From Pelagomonas calceolata (taxonomy: Eukaryota > Sar > Pelagophyceae > Pelagomonadales > Pelagomonadaceae): a stretch of 64,000 bases of DNA. Where the stretch lies: contig CAKKNE010000005.1 of the NCBI GenBank assembly GCA_918797485.1, forward strand, positions 682,001-746,000. The letters are read 5' to 3'. A program made the position numbers and the translations under genes. Positions 25,151 through 34,460 of the stretch are shown here, one piece after another. The notes below the pieces were generated by a model. It had not been told where the DNA came from. It worked only from the letters and a program-made list of their open reading frames with translations, and made no database searches. How positions within the stretch are numbered: position 1 is the first letter of the stretch; each line of letters starts with the position of its first letter.

Positions 25151-26815
25151 CTACATCATCATCTCTCGCGCCACGGCCACCATGGCAGTCAAGAGAGCCG
25201 CGCCGACGAGGCGCCACGCCTTTCGCCGCCTTTCATCCACGACGTGGTCGTCGTACGCGCTCGCCGGAACGTGGACGCCGTGGTTTTGCAGGAGCGCCGC
25301 GAGCTCTTCGACATTCACATCGACGGCCCGCGCTACGTCCGAGTCCGGCGCGACCACGGCCGCCAGCGCCGCGGCGACGGGCAGCGCGCCGAGGCGCGCC
25401 GACGGCACGGCGGCCTCGACGTCGCGTCTGGCTCGCCGCGCGGCGTCGCGCGGCGCCACGCCCCTGCTCGCGAGCAGCGCAGCCCGTGCGACCGCGTCCG
25501 TGCGCAGCGCCTTTTGAGGATCCACCGACGGCGAGAACGTTTCGAGGAGCGCCCGGTCGTCCAGCATGCTCGCCAGGAACCTGTGCGGAAATCAAAATTT
25601 ACGGCGCGTTCGTGCTGAATCGCCGCGTCGTCCTCCACGCCATCGACGCGACGCCTGCTCGATGGCGTGGCGATGCGGTTCCTGCACCGCTCATCGCAGC
25701 GAAATGACTTAGTGAAGAATTATCGGTGCACCCGACACACTGGTTGATTTCCACACAGCCAGGAACGGGAACCGCGCCAGCGCCACGTCCAGGCGCGCGT
25801 GGCGGGCATCCGCGTAGGCGCGGACGCTCCTATCTGAAAGCGCCTTGCGGAGCGCCGCGCCCTTGGAAGCGAGGGCACCACCATCCTCAATATGCTCGGC
25901 GCCGCGCTGCGACTCTATTTGTAAAGTGACGGCGTCGACGCGGGGCACTGATGAAGCGGCGATGCGCGTTTCTTCGTCTACATAGTAGGCGCCCGGCCCC
26001 TTCCCAACGGCAAAGGGCTCGACGGGCGCCGCGTCCCGATATAAATACAAAGCGCCGCCGGCAAAGAATAAGACTGCCGGCGCCGCGAGCCACGGAGACC
26101 CCGCGATGGCCGGCTTGAGGACGGGCCCGAGCAGCGCCCCCGCCACGAAGCCCGTCGGCACCGTGACCGGGACGAGGCGATCCACAAAACGTGCCGTGCT
26201 CGGGAGCTCGACGCCGAAGTGGAGCTCCGTCAACGTGGCGTACGTATACGGAGCTATCAGAGCCGTCGCGAGGCCGATCCCCGCGCCGACGACGGCCGCC
26301 GGGCCAGCTGCTTTCAGCCAAATAGGAGCAAACCGCGGCAGCATGTTACTAGCGCGGTCGAGCAGCTTCGCGGGACCGCCATTGATAGCTTCCAGCGCGC
26401 CGTACGAGACCGCCGCCACCGCGCCGTTCGCGAGGGCCATCGGAGCCATCAACTCAGCGTGGTCTACGAGGTAGGGCAGCGCGTCGCGAATCGCAAAGCT
26501 GAACACGCCCGCCGCCGAGCCCACTATTATGAATCGTGCGCCCTTGTTCGGCACCAAGTAGCACGCCAACCGATAGCTGCCGATGACCGGGAAGAGCGGT
26601 GTCGCCACGGCGGTGGCCGCGCCGACGATCGTGCATCTTACGGGGAATGGAGCCACACTGCTCCGTGGTGTCGCCGCTGCATCGCTGAGGCGCCGCGCAG
26701 GCCTGAGCAGGAGAGTGTGTTGCTTATGCGGTGCCTTTACGGCACAGCTGCGCAGCGCACCGCTGCGCAGCGCGAACCCTCGCATCAATGGCCGCGCCCG
26801 AGATATCAATAGCAT
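25151..26815 (-). CDS. Multi-pass membrane protein, probably mitochondrial
   Basis: 492 aa in two exons (26815-25767 and 25580-25151). The N-terminus is Arg/Ala/Leu-rich (MRGFALRSGALRSCAVKA) and fits a mitochondrial presequence; the ATG at 26785 is an alternative start. Hydrophobic helices lie about 60-85, 95-115, 125-150, 170-195, 230-250 and 260-275, and one more close to the end (WRLVGAALLTAMVAVA). The soluble C-terminal half is Ala/Arg/Asp-rich. Splicing across the introner joins ALARFP to FLASMLDDRALLETF. I recognise no family. Its 5' end abuts the divergent MYND gene. Confidence 0.65.
25581..25766 (-). mobile_element. Long-form introner with perfect 8-bp duplication
   Basis: CCAGGAAC is at 25573-25580 and 25759-25766. 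The element (178 bp) starts CTGTGCGGAAATCAA and ends TTGATTTCCACACAG, near-perfect inverted ends. On the coding strand the GT of GTTCCTGG is the donor. Its interior closely resembles the element at 37241, including GGCGCGTTCGTGCTGAATCG and GAAATGACTTAGTGAAG. Confidence 0.95.
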
Positions 26816-26871
26816 CGTTGTGCAGTGTCTGTGACGACTTACAGCCTTCCCACGCTGGCGGCAGCCAGTTT

Positions 26872-26895
26872 GCTAGTGTGTTACAGCCCGCTAGC
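26872..26895 (+). promoter_or_regulatory. Promoter palindrome between divergent genes
   Basis: GCTAGTG, then TGTTACAGCC, then CGCTAGC. It is 112 bp before the MYND gene and 57-87 bp before the possible starts of the minus-strand membrane protein. Confidence 0.75.
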
Positions 26896-27006
26896 TATCG
26901 GCTGCGTCGCAAAACGCAGTCGCTGCGTATTGACAAGCCCCGCAGCACAAATTCGTCGCCGCACGTTTCACCGCAACCCGTACGCCAGCCGCCGCGACGT
27001 AAAACG

Positions 27007-28116
27007 ATGAATGCCCTCGCCCAGGAGCAGCTCCAGCGCCAGGCTGAGTCCATCCCGCTCCTGAAGCGCGAGATCGAGCGCGAGTTCTACGCATCGATCA
27101 AGTTCTGCAACTCCTGCCAGCGGCCGGGTGAGTGGAAGAAGTTTTGTGGACGCTGCAAGGAGGCCTACTACTGCTCGCGCGAGTGCCAGAAGTGGGCCTG
27201 GCCGGTCCACAAAAAGCACTGCTACGCGCCGGGCGCGGAGCGGCCGCCGCGGCCGCCGCCGAAAAAGCCCGTTCCTAGGCCGAAGGCGGACGTGGTGCGG
27301 GAGGAGCAGGTCGACCTCACGGACAAAGCCTTGCGCGTCTTTTATCTCGAGGGCTGTGGGTGTGTTGATGCGGCGACGGAGAAGTGTCGAAGAGCGCTTC
27401 CCTTGACTTTTGAAAGAGCCTTCGTCACCGGCGCGACTGGTAGTACAGTGGTCCTCGAGGCCCCGGACAAGAAGCCACTACAAAGGGAGGACGTCCTCAC
27501 TTTTCATGTCGCCAAGGTGTTTGTTGAAATGAAGGCGAAGCCCTTCTCCTTACCAGAGAAATTCATTGTCCCACTCACAAAGACGCCTCCCGTGTTACCT
27601 CCCGTGAAGTTGGACGAGGCGATTCCCGTCGCGTTCGCGGGCTTCTGTGGGCTCGGCGAGGCCTTCGTCAAGGCTATAACCTCGGACAAGACGCTTCTAT
27701 CAAAACTTGCGGGCACGGGTGCCGTGTCTCGATTAGCAGGCTACGATGAAGGCGACGTCCCGACGCCGTGCAAGGGCATGCCTAGTGCGTGTCTGATCTT
27801 CTTTGCCGGTTTGCATGATGAATTTCCGGACCTACCGAAGTTGTTTGCTCATGTACACGGTTCTTGTCGGAATAATATTGTGGCCGCGGCGATCGCCCGA
27901 AAGGCGCTGTTCTATCGGGTGGAAGCTCCCGGCGAGTACGCGTCGCCCGTCGCCTCGAAGGAGTGCATCGTGAACAGCCGAGGCGTCGCCATCGACTGCG
28001 CGCGCGCGTTCGCGTCGGCGACGTTGTGTGAGCTCGCGGCGTTAAATGAAAGGGAGCTCGAGGCGCGGTACGCCGTGGAGGTCGCGTCGACGTTGGATTC
28101 TTCGGGTAAGTTGTGA
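27007..28116 (+). CDS. MYND zinc-finger protein
   Basis: 369 aa, single exon. A MYND finger occupies residues about 38-78 (CNSCQRPGEWKKFCGRCKEA, then YYCSRECQKWAW and HKKHC), with the full Cys/His set. A Pro/Lys-rich linker and a globular domain without recognised homology follow (GCGCVDAATEKCRRALPLTF, then PVAFAGFCGLGEAF, then CLIFFAGLHDEFPDLPKLF). MYND fingers bind Pro-rich peptides and often serve as adaptor modules. The start is taken at 27007 because the upstream frame is promoter-like and carries the palindrome. It ends 14 bp before another palindrome copy. Confidence 0.8.
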   Translation: MNALAQEQLQRQAESIPLLKREIEREFYASIKFCNSCQRPGEWKKFCGRCKEAYYCSRECQKWAWPVHKKHCYAPGAERPPRPPPKKPVPRPKADVVREEQVDLTDKALRVFYLEGCGCVDAATEKCRRALPLTFERAFVTGATGSTVVLEAPDKKPLQREDVLTFHVAKVFVEMKAKPFSLPEKFIVPLTKTPPVLPPVKLDEAIPVAFAGFCGLGEAFVKAITSDKTLLSKLAGTGAVSRLAGYDEGDVPTPCKGMPSACLIFFAGLHDEFPDLPKLFAHVHGSCRNNIVAAAIARKALFYRVEAPGEYASPVASKECIVNSRGVAIDCARAFASATLCELAALNERELEARYAVEVASTLDSSGKL

Positions 28117-28129
28117 GTAGTCTTCATAG

Positions 28130-28153
28130 GCTAGCGGCCTGTAAGACACTAGG
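28130..28153 (-). promoter_or_regulatory. Promoter palindrome copy
   Basis: GCTAGCG, then GCCTGTAAGA, then CACTAGG. It lies just after the MYND gene stop and about 250 bp before the start of the surface-protein gene at 28404. The gap 28117-28403 has no other support. Confidence 0.7.
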
Positions 28154-28403
28154 AAGCGGCAAAAAGTTGGGATTGAAGTCCGATCCGCCCGCTCCTGCGT
28201 AGAATTCAGGATCAGACGTGCACCCGAGCACGCTTGATTCAGGAGACCGTCCCAGCCATTTTTTCGGCGCTCGAGACAGCCCTGGACCACAATAAAAAAT
28301 TTCCGATCTGTAGAGGACGCCGGACGCCGCCTCTTGGACGCACGACGCGCTGGGGGCCAAATGAATGACGCCGTTACGACCTCCACGCGCAGGTCAAAAA
28401 ATC

Positions 28404-29299
28404 ATGGCCGAAGTCGCTACGCAACCCGCGACCGTGACTGGCACCGTCGTCGCCCAGCCGGCCGCCGGCGGCCTCACGCGCCGCATGCCCACGTCCACGC
28501 TCGGTATGGCCGGCGACTGGTCGTGTCCGCCCACGGCCGACCGCAAGCTCGACGCGTCGAAGAAGGACTTTACTTTGTGCGGCGCGCTCTGCTGTTCGTG
28601 GCCGGCGTCTTCGTTCTTCGAGACGATGGTATGGCCGTCGGCTTCACTGCAGCGACCGCAATCGTCGTGCTGACCGTGGCCCTCTCGGCGAACGTCACGT
28701 TCTCGCGCCGCGCGGCCAAGGCGCAGACGAAGGTACCTCGAGTCCCGAAAACCGTGACGGATCTCAAGTCGCACAAGTTCCCGCCCGCGGACATGGGCGT
28801 GAACGGCACGGACGGCCACGTCTGCTGCAAAAAGCTGTGTTCCAATTTCACGCCAGCCTCCACGCCATCGACGCGGCGTCTGCTCGATGGCGTGACTGGT
28901 TGATTCCACACAGGCAAAAAGCCGTGGACCGCGTTCATTGACCCCATGGCGGATGCTTGCAATTGTGCCCCATGGATGATCTACAAGCCGACCAATTTCT
29001 GTAGCCAGACGGAGGGCGCGTGCACGATGACGTGCGGGGGGGCTTGGTGCGTGCACGACGCCATACCCACCGCAGCGCCGACGAGCGCGCCGACCTACGA
29101 GCCAACGATCAGCGCGGCGCCGACGGCATCGCCGGCCACCTACGCGCCGTCTCCCGCGCCGACGGCCTCACCGATACCCGCTCCGACGGCCGAGCCCATA
29201 CCGGCTCCGACGGCGTCGCCGATATCGGCGCCATCTCCGTCGCCGATACCGGAGCCGACGAAGCAGCCCACCATCGACCGCACCGTCGGGACTCCGTGA
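28404..29299 (+). CDS. Type II membrane protein, Cys-rich with Pro/Thr-rich tail
   Basis: 249 aa with proposed exons 28404-28593, 28653-28826 and 28914-29299. A short cytosolic part (MAGDWSCPPTADRKLDASKK) leads into a single TM helix made across the first splice (TLCGALCSTAIVVLTVALSA). Outside is a Cys-rich domain (HVCCKKPWTAFIDPMADACN, then TEGACTMTCGGAWCVHD), then about 70 residues of APTxxP repeats that look like a mucin-type O-glycosylated stalk. No enzyme motif. The 28594-28652 intron is inferred from frame and from the TM helix it restores; the introner is clearer. Probable cell-surface protein. Confidence 0.6.
28827..28913 (+). mobile_element. Introner, 87 nt, perfect 8-bp duplication
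   Basis: GCAAAAAG at 28827-28834 and 28914-28921. The element starts CTGTGTTCCAATTTC and ends GGTTGATTCCACACAG, with the core CACGCCATCGACGCG and CGATGGCGTGAC. GC-AG splicing joins HVCC to KKPWTAF. Confidence 0.95.
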
Positions 29300-29433
29300 A
29301 GTGCACATAGACCCGGTCCGAGCCCCGCGATGTACATAGTCTCCCCAAGGCGCGCGCTCCCGGTAATCATTCTTGTACTGTTGTCGTGTTGTCGGTTTTT
29401 ACGTGGCGGGTGGTGAGGTGTGTCTAGAACGAA

Positions 29434-30324
29434 CTAGGTTATCTCCAACCCCCATTCCTCCCCGTCGCGTGGCGCCGACAACACGCTATCACTGCGCTCG
29501 CCACGCGTCTTGCGCCGCTTTGGAGCCGTCGCCCGCGCCGCACGGACCGCGTTACCTAAAATATCAAGTCCGAGGACGCAAGCCGGCTCCGACGCGACGC
29601 CGAGAGCCGCCCACTGCGGCAGATCGCCGACGAGCACCGTCTGCGACGGCCGCTGCACGGACCCGCCCACGAGTATGCCGGCCGCCCGACACCGCCGCAA
29701 CGCCGTCGCCGCGCCGCCGAGACCCGTTGTGGTTGTCCCCTGTTCATCCTCCGCGTCCTCGATGGCGAACAAACCCGCCGCAGTCGCGAGGGCCTCGTTC
29801 ACGATTGTGGCGGGCGAGCCGGTGTCGACGAGCGCATCCACTTCGCAGGCCAGCGCGCCGTAGAACTCGCACGTCGTCACGGGATACGGCGCCGTCGCCG
29901 TCCCCAGCGCTTTGGCCGTGAGCACGACCGACGACGCTGGTGAACCAGTCTCATCGAGCCTCAGTTCATTAAGCGTCAGCTCGAAGGACGAACCAGCGCC
30001 TAGCGCGTCGAAGCCCAGGATGCCGCCCGACGCCCCGGGAAACGCGAGACCCGCCGCCTCGCACGAATTCTCGGCTCCGACTGACCGCGCCCGCGCCGCA
30101 AGCGGGCCATCCTGGTCAAGGACCGCCTGCGCGAGATAGCTGCGCCCTGCGCCGCTGTCTATTAATACGTCGAGGCCCTGCTCGCGCACGTACGGTAGAC
30201 CGTTGTTGTAGGCGAGCGGGAGAATTATTGAGAGCAGCATGCTTCTGCTGCGCCGTCGATGGCGTGCTTTGCAGCAGTGTGCAGCTGTGCAAGGCTGTCT
30301 AGGCAGCAGTGGCAGCAGTGCCAA
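29434..30324 (-). CDS. Aspartic protease-like protein
   Basis: 296 aa (212 or more from inner ATGs; the one at 30240 gives MLLSIILPLAYNN, a possible signal peptide). Two Asp motifs occur: VLIDSGAGRSYL early and ALVDTGSPATIV in the second half, followed by a hydrophobic VLGLDILG flap-like end. That is the arrangement of a two-lobed aspartyl protease, or a duplicated retropepsin-fold domain such as the Asp_protease_2 group. Length is short for pepsins. Nothing around it suggests a transposable element. A basic tail (APKRRKTRGERSD) follows. Substrate unknown. Confidence 0.65.
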   Translation of the reverse strand: MALLPLLPRQPCTAAHCCKARHRRRSRSMLLSIILPLAYNNGLPYVREQGLDVLIDSGAGRSYLAQAVLDQDGPLAARARSVGAENSCEAAGLAFPGASGGILGFDALGAGSSFELTLNELRLDETGSPASSVVLTAKALGTATAPYPVTTCEFYGALACEVDALVDTGSPATIVNEALATAAGLFAIEDAEDEQGTTTTGLGGAATALRRCRAAGILVGGSVQRPSQTVLVGDLPQWAALGVASEPACVLGLDILGNAVRAARATAPKRRKTRGERSDSVLSAPRDGEEWGLEIT

Positions 30325-30412
30325 AATCGATGCGCACGTACGTTGTATTGAGAGTATCGATCTATCGGCGCTCTAGGCACTGTCGCGCCGCAGTTTCCCC
30401 TTGCTCATGCTA

Positions 30413-30434
30413 GCTAGCGTATCGACGCACTAGC
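30413..30434 (-). promoter_or_regulatory. Promoter palindrome, GTATCGAC variant
   Basis: GCTAGC, then GTATCGACG, then CACTAGC. It has the same variant centre as the copy at 6599. It is in the 348-bp gap (30325-30672) between the protease gene and the small ORF at 30673. Confidence 0.6.
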
Positions 30435-30672
30435 TTTGCTCGAGCACGGCAAGTGCACGGCAGCCAGAGTTGCAGGCGCAGGAGCAGCTCAAAATCACGC
30501 TGCGGATCGCATCCGTGCAGCGCAATCACCGGGCGCCATACCTCGTGACCCGTGCGCCTCTGAAGCGGAGTGCCGTAGCAGAGTCAGTGCCGGCAGACGT
30601 TCGTCGAAGCGCATTGGTGCGAAAAAGTATCACCGCTCGTCGCGCGTGGCTCACAGACCCACATAAAGCGAC

Positions 30673-30891
30673 ATGGCATCCACCAGCACAAGCAGTACTT
30701 CGTCGACGCCAGATGACGCCGCGCTGCCCGACCCGCGCCGCCTCTTCCCGCCCATCGCGACGGCCGGCCTCGAGACGCTGCCCTCGACCCACGACGTCTC
30801 GGGCCTCGAAGCGCCGCCGCCGCCCGCCGCGCCCCTCCAGTCGCCCAAGAAGACGAAGAGGCCGCTGTTGTTGTTCTGTTCGTGTACCTAA
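30673..30891 (+). CDS. Small protein with Cys-ending C-terminus
   Basis: 72 aa: Ser/Thr-rich start (MASTSTSSTSSTPDD), a Pro/Ala-rich centre, then SPKKTKRPLLLFCSCT at the end. The basic patch plus hydrophobic Cys-containing end would suit lipid attachment (S-acylation). The ATG lies 240 bp after a promoter palindrome, and the gene is convergent with RsmH 18 bp away. No family recognised. It is short enough that it could be chance. Confidence 0.45.
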   Translation: MASTSTSSTSSTPDDAALPDPRRLFPPIATAGLETLPSTHDVSGLEAPPPPAAPLQSPKKTKRPLLLFCSCT

Positions 30892-30909
30892 GTCACACAC
30901 ATTGTATAC

Positions 30910-31944
30910 TTACGAAGGCGACCAGTCCGTCCGCTCCGCGACGCGCAAGCGGGCGGACCTAGCGCGAGGGTTCGCCGCCACCTCCTCATCCGAAGCCGTC
31001 TCCGCCTTGCGCGTGAGCGGTCTGAACGGCGTCAACCGATTGCCGTACGCGTCCCGCGCGGCGTCGCCCCGAAATTTCCCGTCCCGAAAAAACCGCTTCA
31101 CGCGCCGGTCTTCCAACGAGTGGTAGGCCAACACCACGACGCGCCCGCCCTCCGCCACGACAGAAGGTAAAAGCTCTAGAGCTCTATCCAGCGCTCCGAG
31201 TTCATCATTCACCTCAATTCTAAGAGCTTGAAAGACGCGCGCCACGGCCTTGGAGCGGCGCTTCGCATCCAGATGTGGGGGTGACGTCTTTGGTATTGAC
31301 TCAGACACAATGGACGCGAGGTCGCTTGTGGTCGTCAAAGAGGCACTTTTGACGGCCTTGGCAATCCTCGACGCGTGGGGCTCGTCGGCGTTCTGCCTCA
31401 GTAATCGTGCCAGGCCCTTGGCGTCCAGATCATTTATCAAATCCAGAGCGGTTTTCCCAGACGCGCCCATCCTCATATCAAGCGGTCCATCAAAACGAGT
31501 AGAAAAGCCCCGTTCGGCGTCGTCGATCTGGTGCGAAGAAACCCCCAAATCCATGAGCACGCCGGTGAACTTCCCGTGCTCCTGAAAAGCTCTCTGCAGC
31601 CCTTCATCGAAGACGCCCTCGATCGTCGAGAAGCGGGCATCTCGTATTCGTGCTGAGGCGGCTTGGATGGCGTCCCTATCTCGGTCCAACCCTATGACTT
31701 TCGCCTTTTCTCCGACTTTGTCCAGTAATAGTGACGAGTGGCCGCCGCCGCCCAGCGTGCAGTCGACAAACACGCCGTCGTCTCTCGCGAGCCAGTCGAT
31801 GCATTCATTTCCTAATACGGGCACGTGGTAGTCCGACGCGCCCGGCAAACTATAAAGGCGCGTCGGCTGGCGTCGCCGCGGCGCGAGCAGTGCGACGGCT
31901 CTGCGTGCCGTGCAGAAGAGCATCACTGCACCCCAGCGGCGCAT
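30910..31944 (-). CDS. rsmH: Organellar RsmH, 16S rRNA m4C methyltransferase
   Basis: 344 aa. RsmH/MraW uses AdoMet to N4-methylate the equivalent of C1402 in small-subunit rRNA. The core is complete: YHVPVLGNECIDWL, SAM site VFVDCTLGGGGHSSLLL, GLDRD, VLMDLGVSSHQIDDAERGFS, then PLDMRMG, and the C-terminal AYHSLEDRRVKRFFRD. A 35-residue Arg/Ala-rich N-terminus (MRRWGAVMLFCTARRAVALL) indicates import into mitochondria or plastid. Length matches bacterial RsmH plus a presequence. Single exon, promoter palindrome 126 bp upstream. Confidence 0.95.
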   Translation of the reverse strand: MRRWGAVMLFCTARRAVALLAPRRRQPTRLYSLPGASDYHVPVLGNECIDWLARDDGVFVDCTLGGGGHSSLLLDKVGEKAKVIGLDRDRDAIQAASARIRDARFSTIEGVFDEGLQRAFQEHGKFTGVLMDLGVSSHQIDDAERGFSTRFDGPLDMRMGASGKTALDLINDLDAKGLARLLRQNADEPHASRIAKAVKSASLTTTSDLASIVSESIPKTSPPHLDAKRRSKAVARVFQALRIEVNDELGALDRALELLPSVVAEGGRVVVLAYHSLEDRRVKRFFRDGKFRGDAARDAYGNRLTPFRPLTRKAETASDEEVAANPRARSARLRVAERTDWSPS

Positions 31945-32069
31945 CTGCAGGCGCCGTTACCACTGGCAGCGATCGACCAGCGATGCGAGGAGCAGCTGTA
32001 CTGAGCTTCTTTGCTGGAGAACGGTCGTAACAGCAACTGCAAGCGCTCTAAAGCTGAAGCGCGGCGCGA

Positions 32070-32093
32070 GCTAGCGGTGCGTAAGACACTAGG
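32070..32093 (-). promoter_or_regulatory. Promoter palindrome copy
   Basis: GCTAGCG, then GTGCGTAAGA, then CACTAGG. It is 126 bp upstream of the rsmH start. Confidence 0.72.
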
Positions 32094-32222
32094 AAGCAAA
32101 CACGCCATGCAGCCGTTTGGGTATCGTTCCGTTCGCTAATGGTCCAAAGAGATCAATGGGACACTTACTGGGGGCCGAAAAACTAAATTTTTTAATTCGC
32201 GGCCGAGGAGCCGCCACAGGCC

Positions 32223-32882
32223 ATGGCGGCCGCGCCGGTGGAATCCTGTCAATCCGTGGTCCCGAGGTCTCCCTGGGGTCGGTTCGGGTCGGTTCTATAC
32301 ATGGTTAGTCGCCTACACCGCACGCGCCGCCGCTTCCAGCATATTTCGGCCAATTCTCTCAGCGCTGCGGCCCACAAAACCATGAATTACTTGGCATGGG
32401 CGATGCACGGCTACCTACGGGACACGGACGAGTTGCCGGAGAGGGCGGTGTTGGTCTTCAAGGCTTCGAGGTACTTCATGACGGTGGACTGGCTCCTGCC
32501 GGTGCTGGACCTGGTCCCCAGCGAAGCGATCCGGATCAAGGCGGACGCCGGAATAGGGGAGGGCGAGAGCCGGAGAGGGATGATAGCGGACGGAGTCGAG
32601 GCCCAGACGCTCGAGGCGGTGGTCGACCAAGCCGTACTGGTGGCGGTCAAATTGGACGCCGACTTATCGATGTGGTTACGGGACTACGCGACGGCCGGGG
32701 CGGACGGAGGGTTCCCGGAGATTGCATATCTCCGGCACGTGACCCCCCATAGCCGGGCGCGGGTTCCGAGCGAGGAGACGTGGACCGAGCGCGGGCCGTC
32801 GGCTCCGGTTCCGTCGATTGTGGATGAAAACTGGGCTGGAGTTGATATAATGTCCCATTTGGACGATAGATGGCGGCGTTAA
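32223..32882 (+). CDS. Orphan ORF in a stretch of atypical composition
   Basis: 219 codons from the first ATG; an inner ATG at 32382 starts MNYLAWAMHGYLRDTDE. The inner part looks protein-like (LVFKASRYFMTVDWLLPVLD, later VVDQAVLVAVKLDADL, MWLRDYATAG), with a C-terminus ending IMSHLDDRWRR. No motif is recognised. The DNA from about 32110 to 33060 is less GC-rich than its surroundings and uses codons such as TTG and CTA more than its neighbours. It may be an orphan host gene or belong to an old inserted element; I cannot decide. Confidence 0.4.
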   Translation: MAAAPVESCQSVVPRSPWGRFGSVLYMVSRLHRTRRRFQHISANSLSAAAHKTMNYLAWAMHGYLRDTDELPERAVLVFKASRYFMTVDWLLPVLDLVPSEAIRIKADAGIGEGESRRGMIADGVEAQTLEAVVDQAVLVAVKLDADLSMWLRDYATAGADGGFPEIAYLRHVTPHSRARVPSEETWTERGPSAPVPSIVDENWAGVDIMSHLDDRWRR

Positions 32883-33199
32883 TCGCTGGCCTACTTTGGC
32901 AACCCGTAAGTCTCATCTGCGAATGTCGCCGGCGGTGCCTTCCGGGAGGCGCGAGGGTATGTTATCGGGCCGCTACTCTAAAATATTTGGCCTCGGCGAA
33001 CGACTAGGATGTATTCTGAATTTTGGTCATTCTTTTGACGCTATCCGGGCGTATCTTTGACATTGCTAGTATGTCGCTACGCTAGGTGTTGCACGTGCTG
33101 GCCAGCGGCTCCTCGGAGCCTCCTGGAGCCACTAGAGACGGCGCAGCGATGGCGTGGAGCCCGACGCCATCGACGTGACCTAGAAGATTACTATGAACG
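32883..33199. other. Gap with a degenerate palindrome and an introner relic
   Basis: At 33065-33086 arms GCTAG and CGCTAGG surround TATGTCGCTA, a degenerate promoter palindrome, the only copy not placed before a gene start. At 33146-33178 CGATGGCGTGG and GACGCCATCGACGTG form the introner core without its ends. No gene is supported here. Confidence 0.45.
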
Positions 33200-34168
33200 T
33201 TACGCGGCCAGGTTCGCCGCCGTCCGCCGTTGTGTTTCAGCGATGTCCTCCGCGATGTGTAATTCGCGCTCGATGGCCCGCGCCGAGATCGTCCTCCTTC
33301 TGAGAGTTGCGTGGTGCTCGCGCTCCAGCCGTTCGAGTCGGTTCTTTTTACGTGTGGGATTCGCCCAATAAGTCACGCCCGCGAGGTCGCCCTGCAGACT
33401 TTTCAGTCGCAGGAATTCTTTATCAGATAATCCCTGAGAGCGTTTCTGCTCTTTGAGGGCAGCGACCTGCTCCTCGATGTCCTGCTTCACTTGGAGTCTT
33501 TCATGAGCCGGCATCGACTTTAGGGTCCGAAAGCCCAGCGACCGAAACCGCGGGTTCCCGATGCCCGTCGGATACCAGCACTCGTCCTTGCCCGCCATGT
33601 CATCAACGAAGGGAGGCGGAGGACCACTCACTTTAGCTAGAGCGTCCCTAATATGATTCAAGGGTGGAGGCGCCCCGGCTTGAATACGAGTCCAAGCACA
33701 GCCGCCCGGCGGCATCAACGACACGTTGAATAATGAGTCGTGCGTCGCGGGTCTCATCTCTGAAATCCGCTTCTGGATCGCCTCCTTACGTCTTAGTTCT
33801 CGTTTTTGTTCGTTCTCGGCCCTTTTTGTTTGAGAAAAGGCCCGCTTGACGGCCGTCATGCTCGCGAGAATGTCCTCGAGCTCGCCGCCTCTCATAAAAC
33901 CTAATGACACGGGCCTCCTCCCTTCCAGGCGCTGCACGACGTCTTGATACGAACCAGCATCGCCGTCGTCGACGGTCGTGACGGCGTCGCCACTAATGAC
34001 GCCCGCTACGCTAGCGGCGCCGTTCGGCACCACGCTCACGACGACCGCTCTATTATCACTCTTTCTCCGCGCCAACGAGAGACCAATAGCGCCGCCGTCA
34101 AAGACGACGCGTTGCGGTGCGTGTGTGGGCGCGGGAATGGGGTCGGGCTTCGACGAGCGGCGGCCCAT
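33200..34168 (-). CDS. PDZ-domain protein, possibly N-myristoylated
   Basis: 322 aa. The start MGRRSSKP has Gly2 and Ser6, a fair N-myristoylation signal. A PDZ domain spans residues about 20-95 (GAIGLSLARRKSDNRAVVVS, then ASVAGVISGDAVTTVDDGD, then VVQRLEGRRPVSLGF). A charged helix (KRAENEQKRELRRKEAIQKR) and a conserved-looking basic C-terminal half (ECWYPTGIGNPRFRSLGFRT, then TYWANPTRKKNRLERLEREH) follow. A scaffold at a membrane is the likely role; no enzyme motif. Single exon, divergent from the plastid gene at 34461. Confidence 0.72.
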   Translation of the reverse strand: MGRRSSKPDPIPAPTHAPQRVVFDGGAIGLSLARRKSDNRAVVVSVVPNGAASVAGVISGDAVTTVDDGDAGSYQDVVQRLEGRRPVSLGFMRGGELEDILASMTAVKRAFSQTKRAENEQKRELRRKEAIQKRISEMRPATHDSLFNVSLMPPGGCAWTRIQAGAPPPLNHIRDALAKVSGPPPPFVDDMAGKDECWYPTGIGNPRFRSLGFRTLKSMPAHERLQVKQDIEEQVAALKEQKRSQGLSDKEFLRLKSLQGDLAGVTYWANPTRKKNRLERLEREHHATLRRRTISARAIERELHIAEDIAETQRRTAANLAA

Positions 34169-34354
34169 TGTTGCTGCCTTGTCTGCTGCTGCCCGACGCG
34201 TTTCGCGGCCGGCTATTCCCAGCGTTTTGGGGCTGCCCTCTCACGGCGCTGCAGCCGGAGACGCTTTTCAAGGCAGCACGGCTCCCCACGAGGGGGGAGC
34301 GATAGGTCGCCGTCGGGACGGATCGTGGAGCATCCGCACGCGTCTTCAAGAATT

Positions 34355-34378
34355 GCTAGTGACTTACAGGCCGCTAGG
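34355..34378 (+). promoter_or_regulatory. Promoter palindrome in a divergent promoter
   Basis: GCTAGTG, then ACTTACAGGC, then CGCTAGG. It is in the 292-bp gap between the PDZ gene (minus) and the plastid zinc-finger gene (plus, start 34461). Confidence 0.72.
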
Positions 34379-34460
34379 CTGGTTTTGTGGCAGCCCAAAA
34401 AGACTAGCTATGCGTCCAAGCAACGCATTAATCTGAGACTTCAGTGCAACCAACTCACAC

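Noticed and set aside
28577-28652. Other donor/acceptor pairs for the first intron of the 28404 gene
   Set aside because: GT at 28577, 28598, 28607, 28613 and 28629 do not keep frame with the 28652 acceptor or do not change it as needed; only 28594 joins the TM helix.
29434-30324. Aspartic protease as part of a retroelement
   Set aside because: No other element parts, terminal repeats or copies nearby; it has its own leader and two Asp motifs, so a host protease is simpler.
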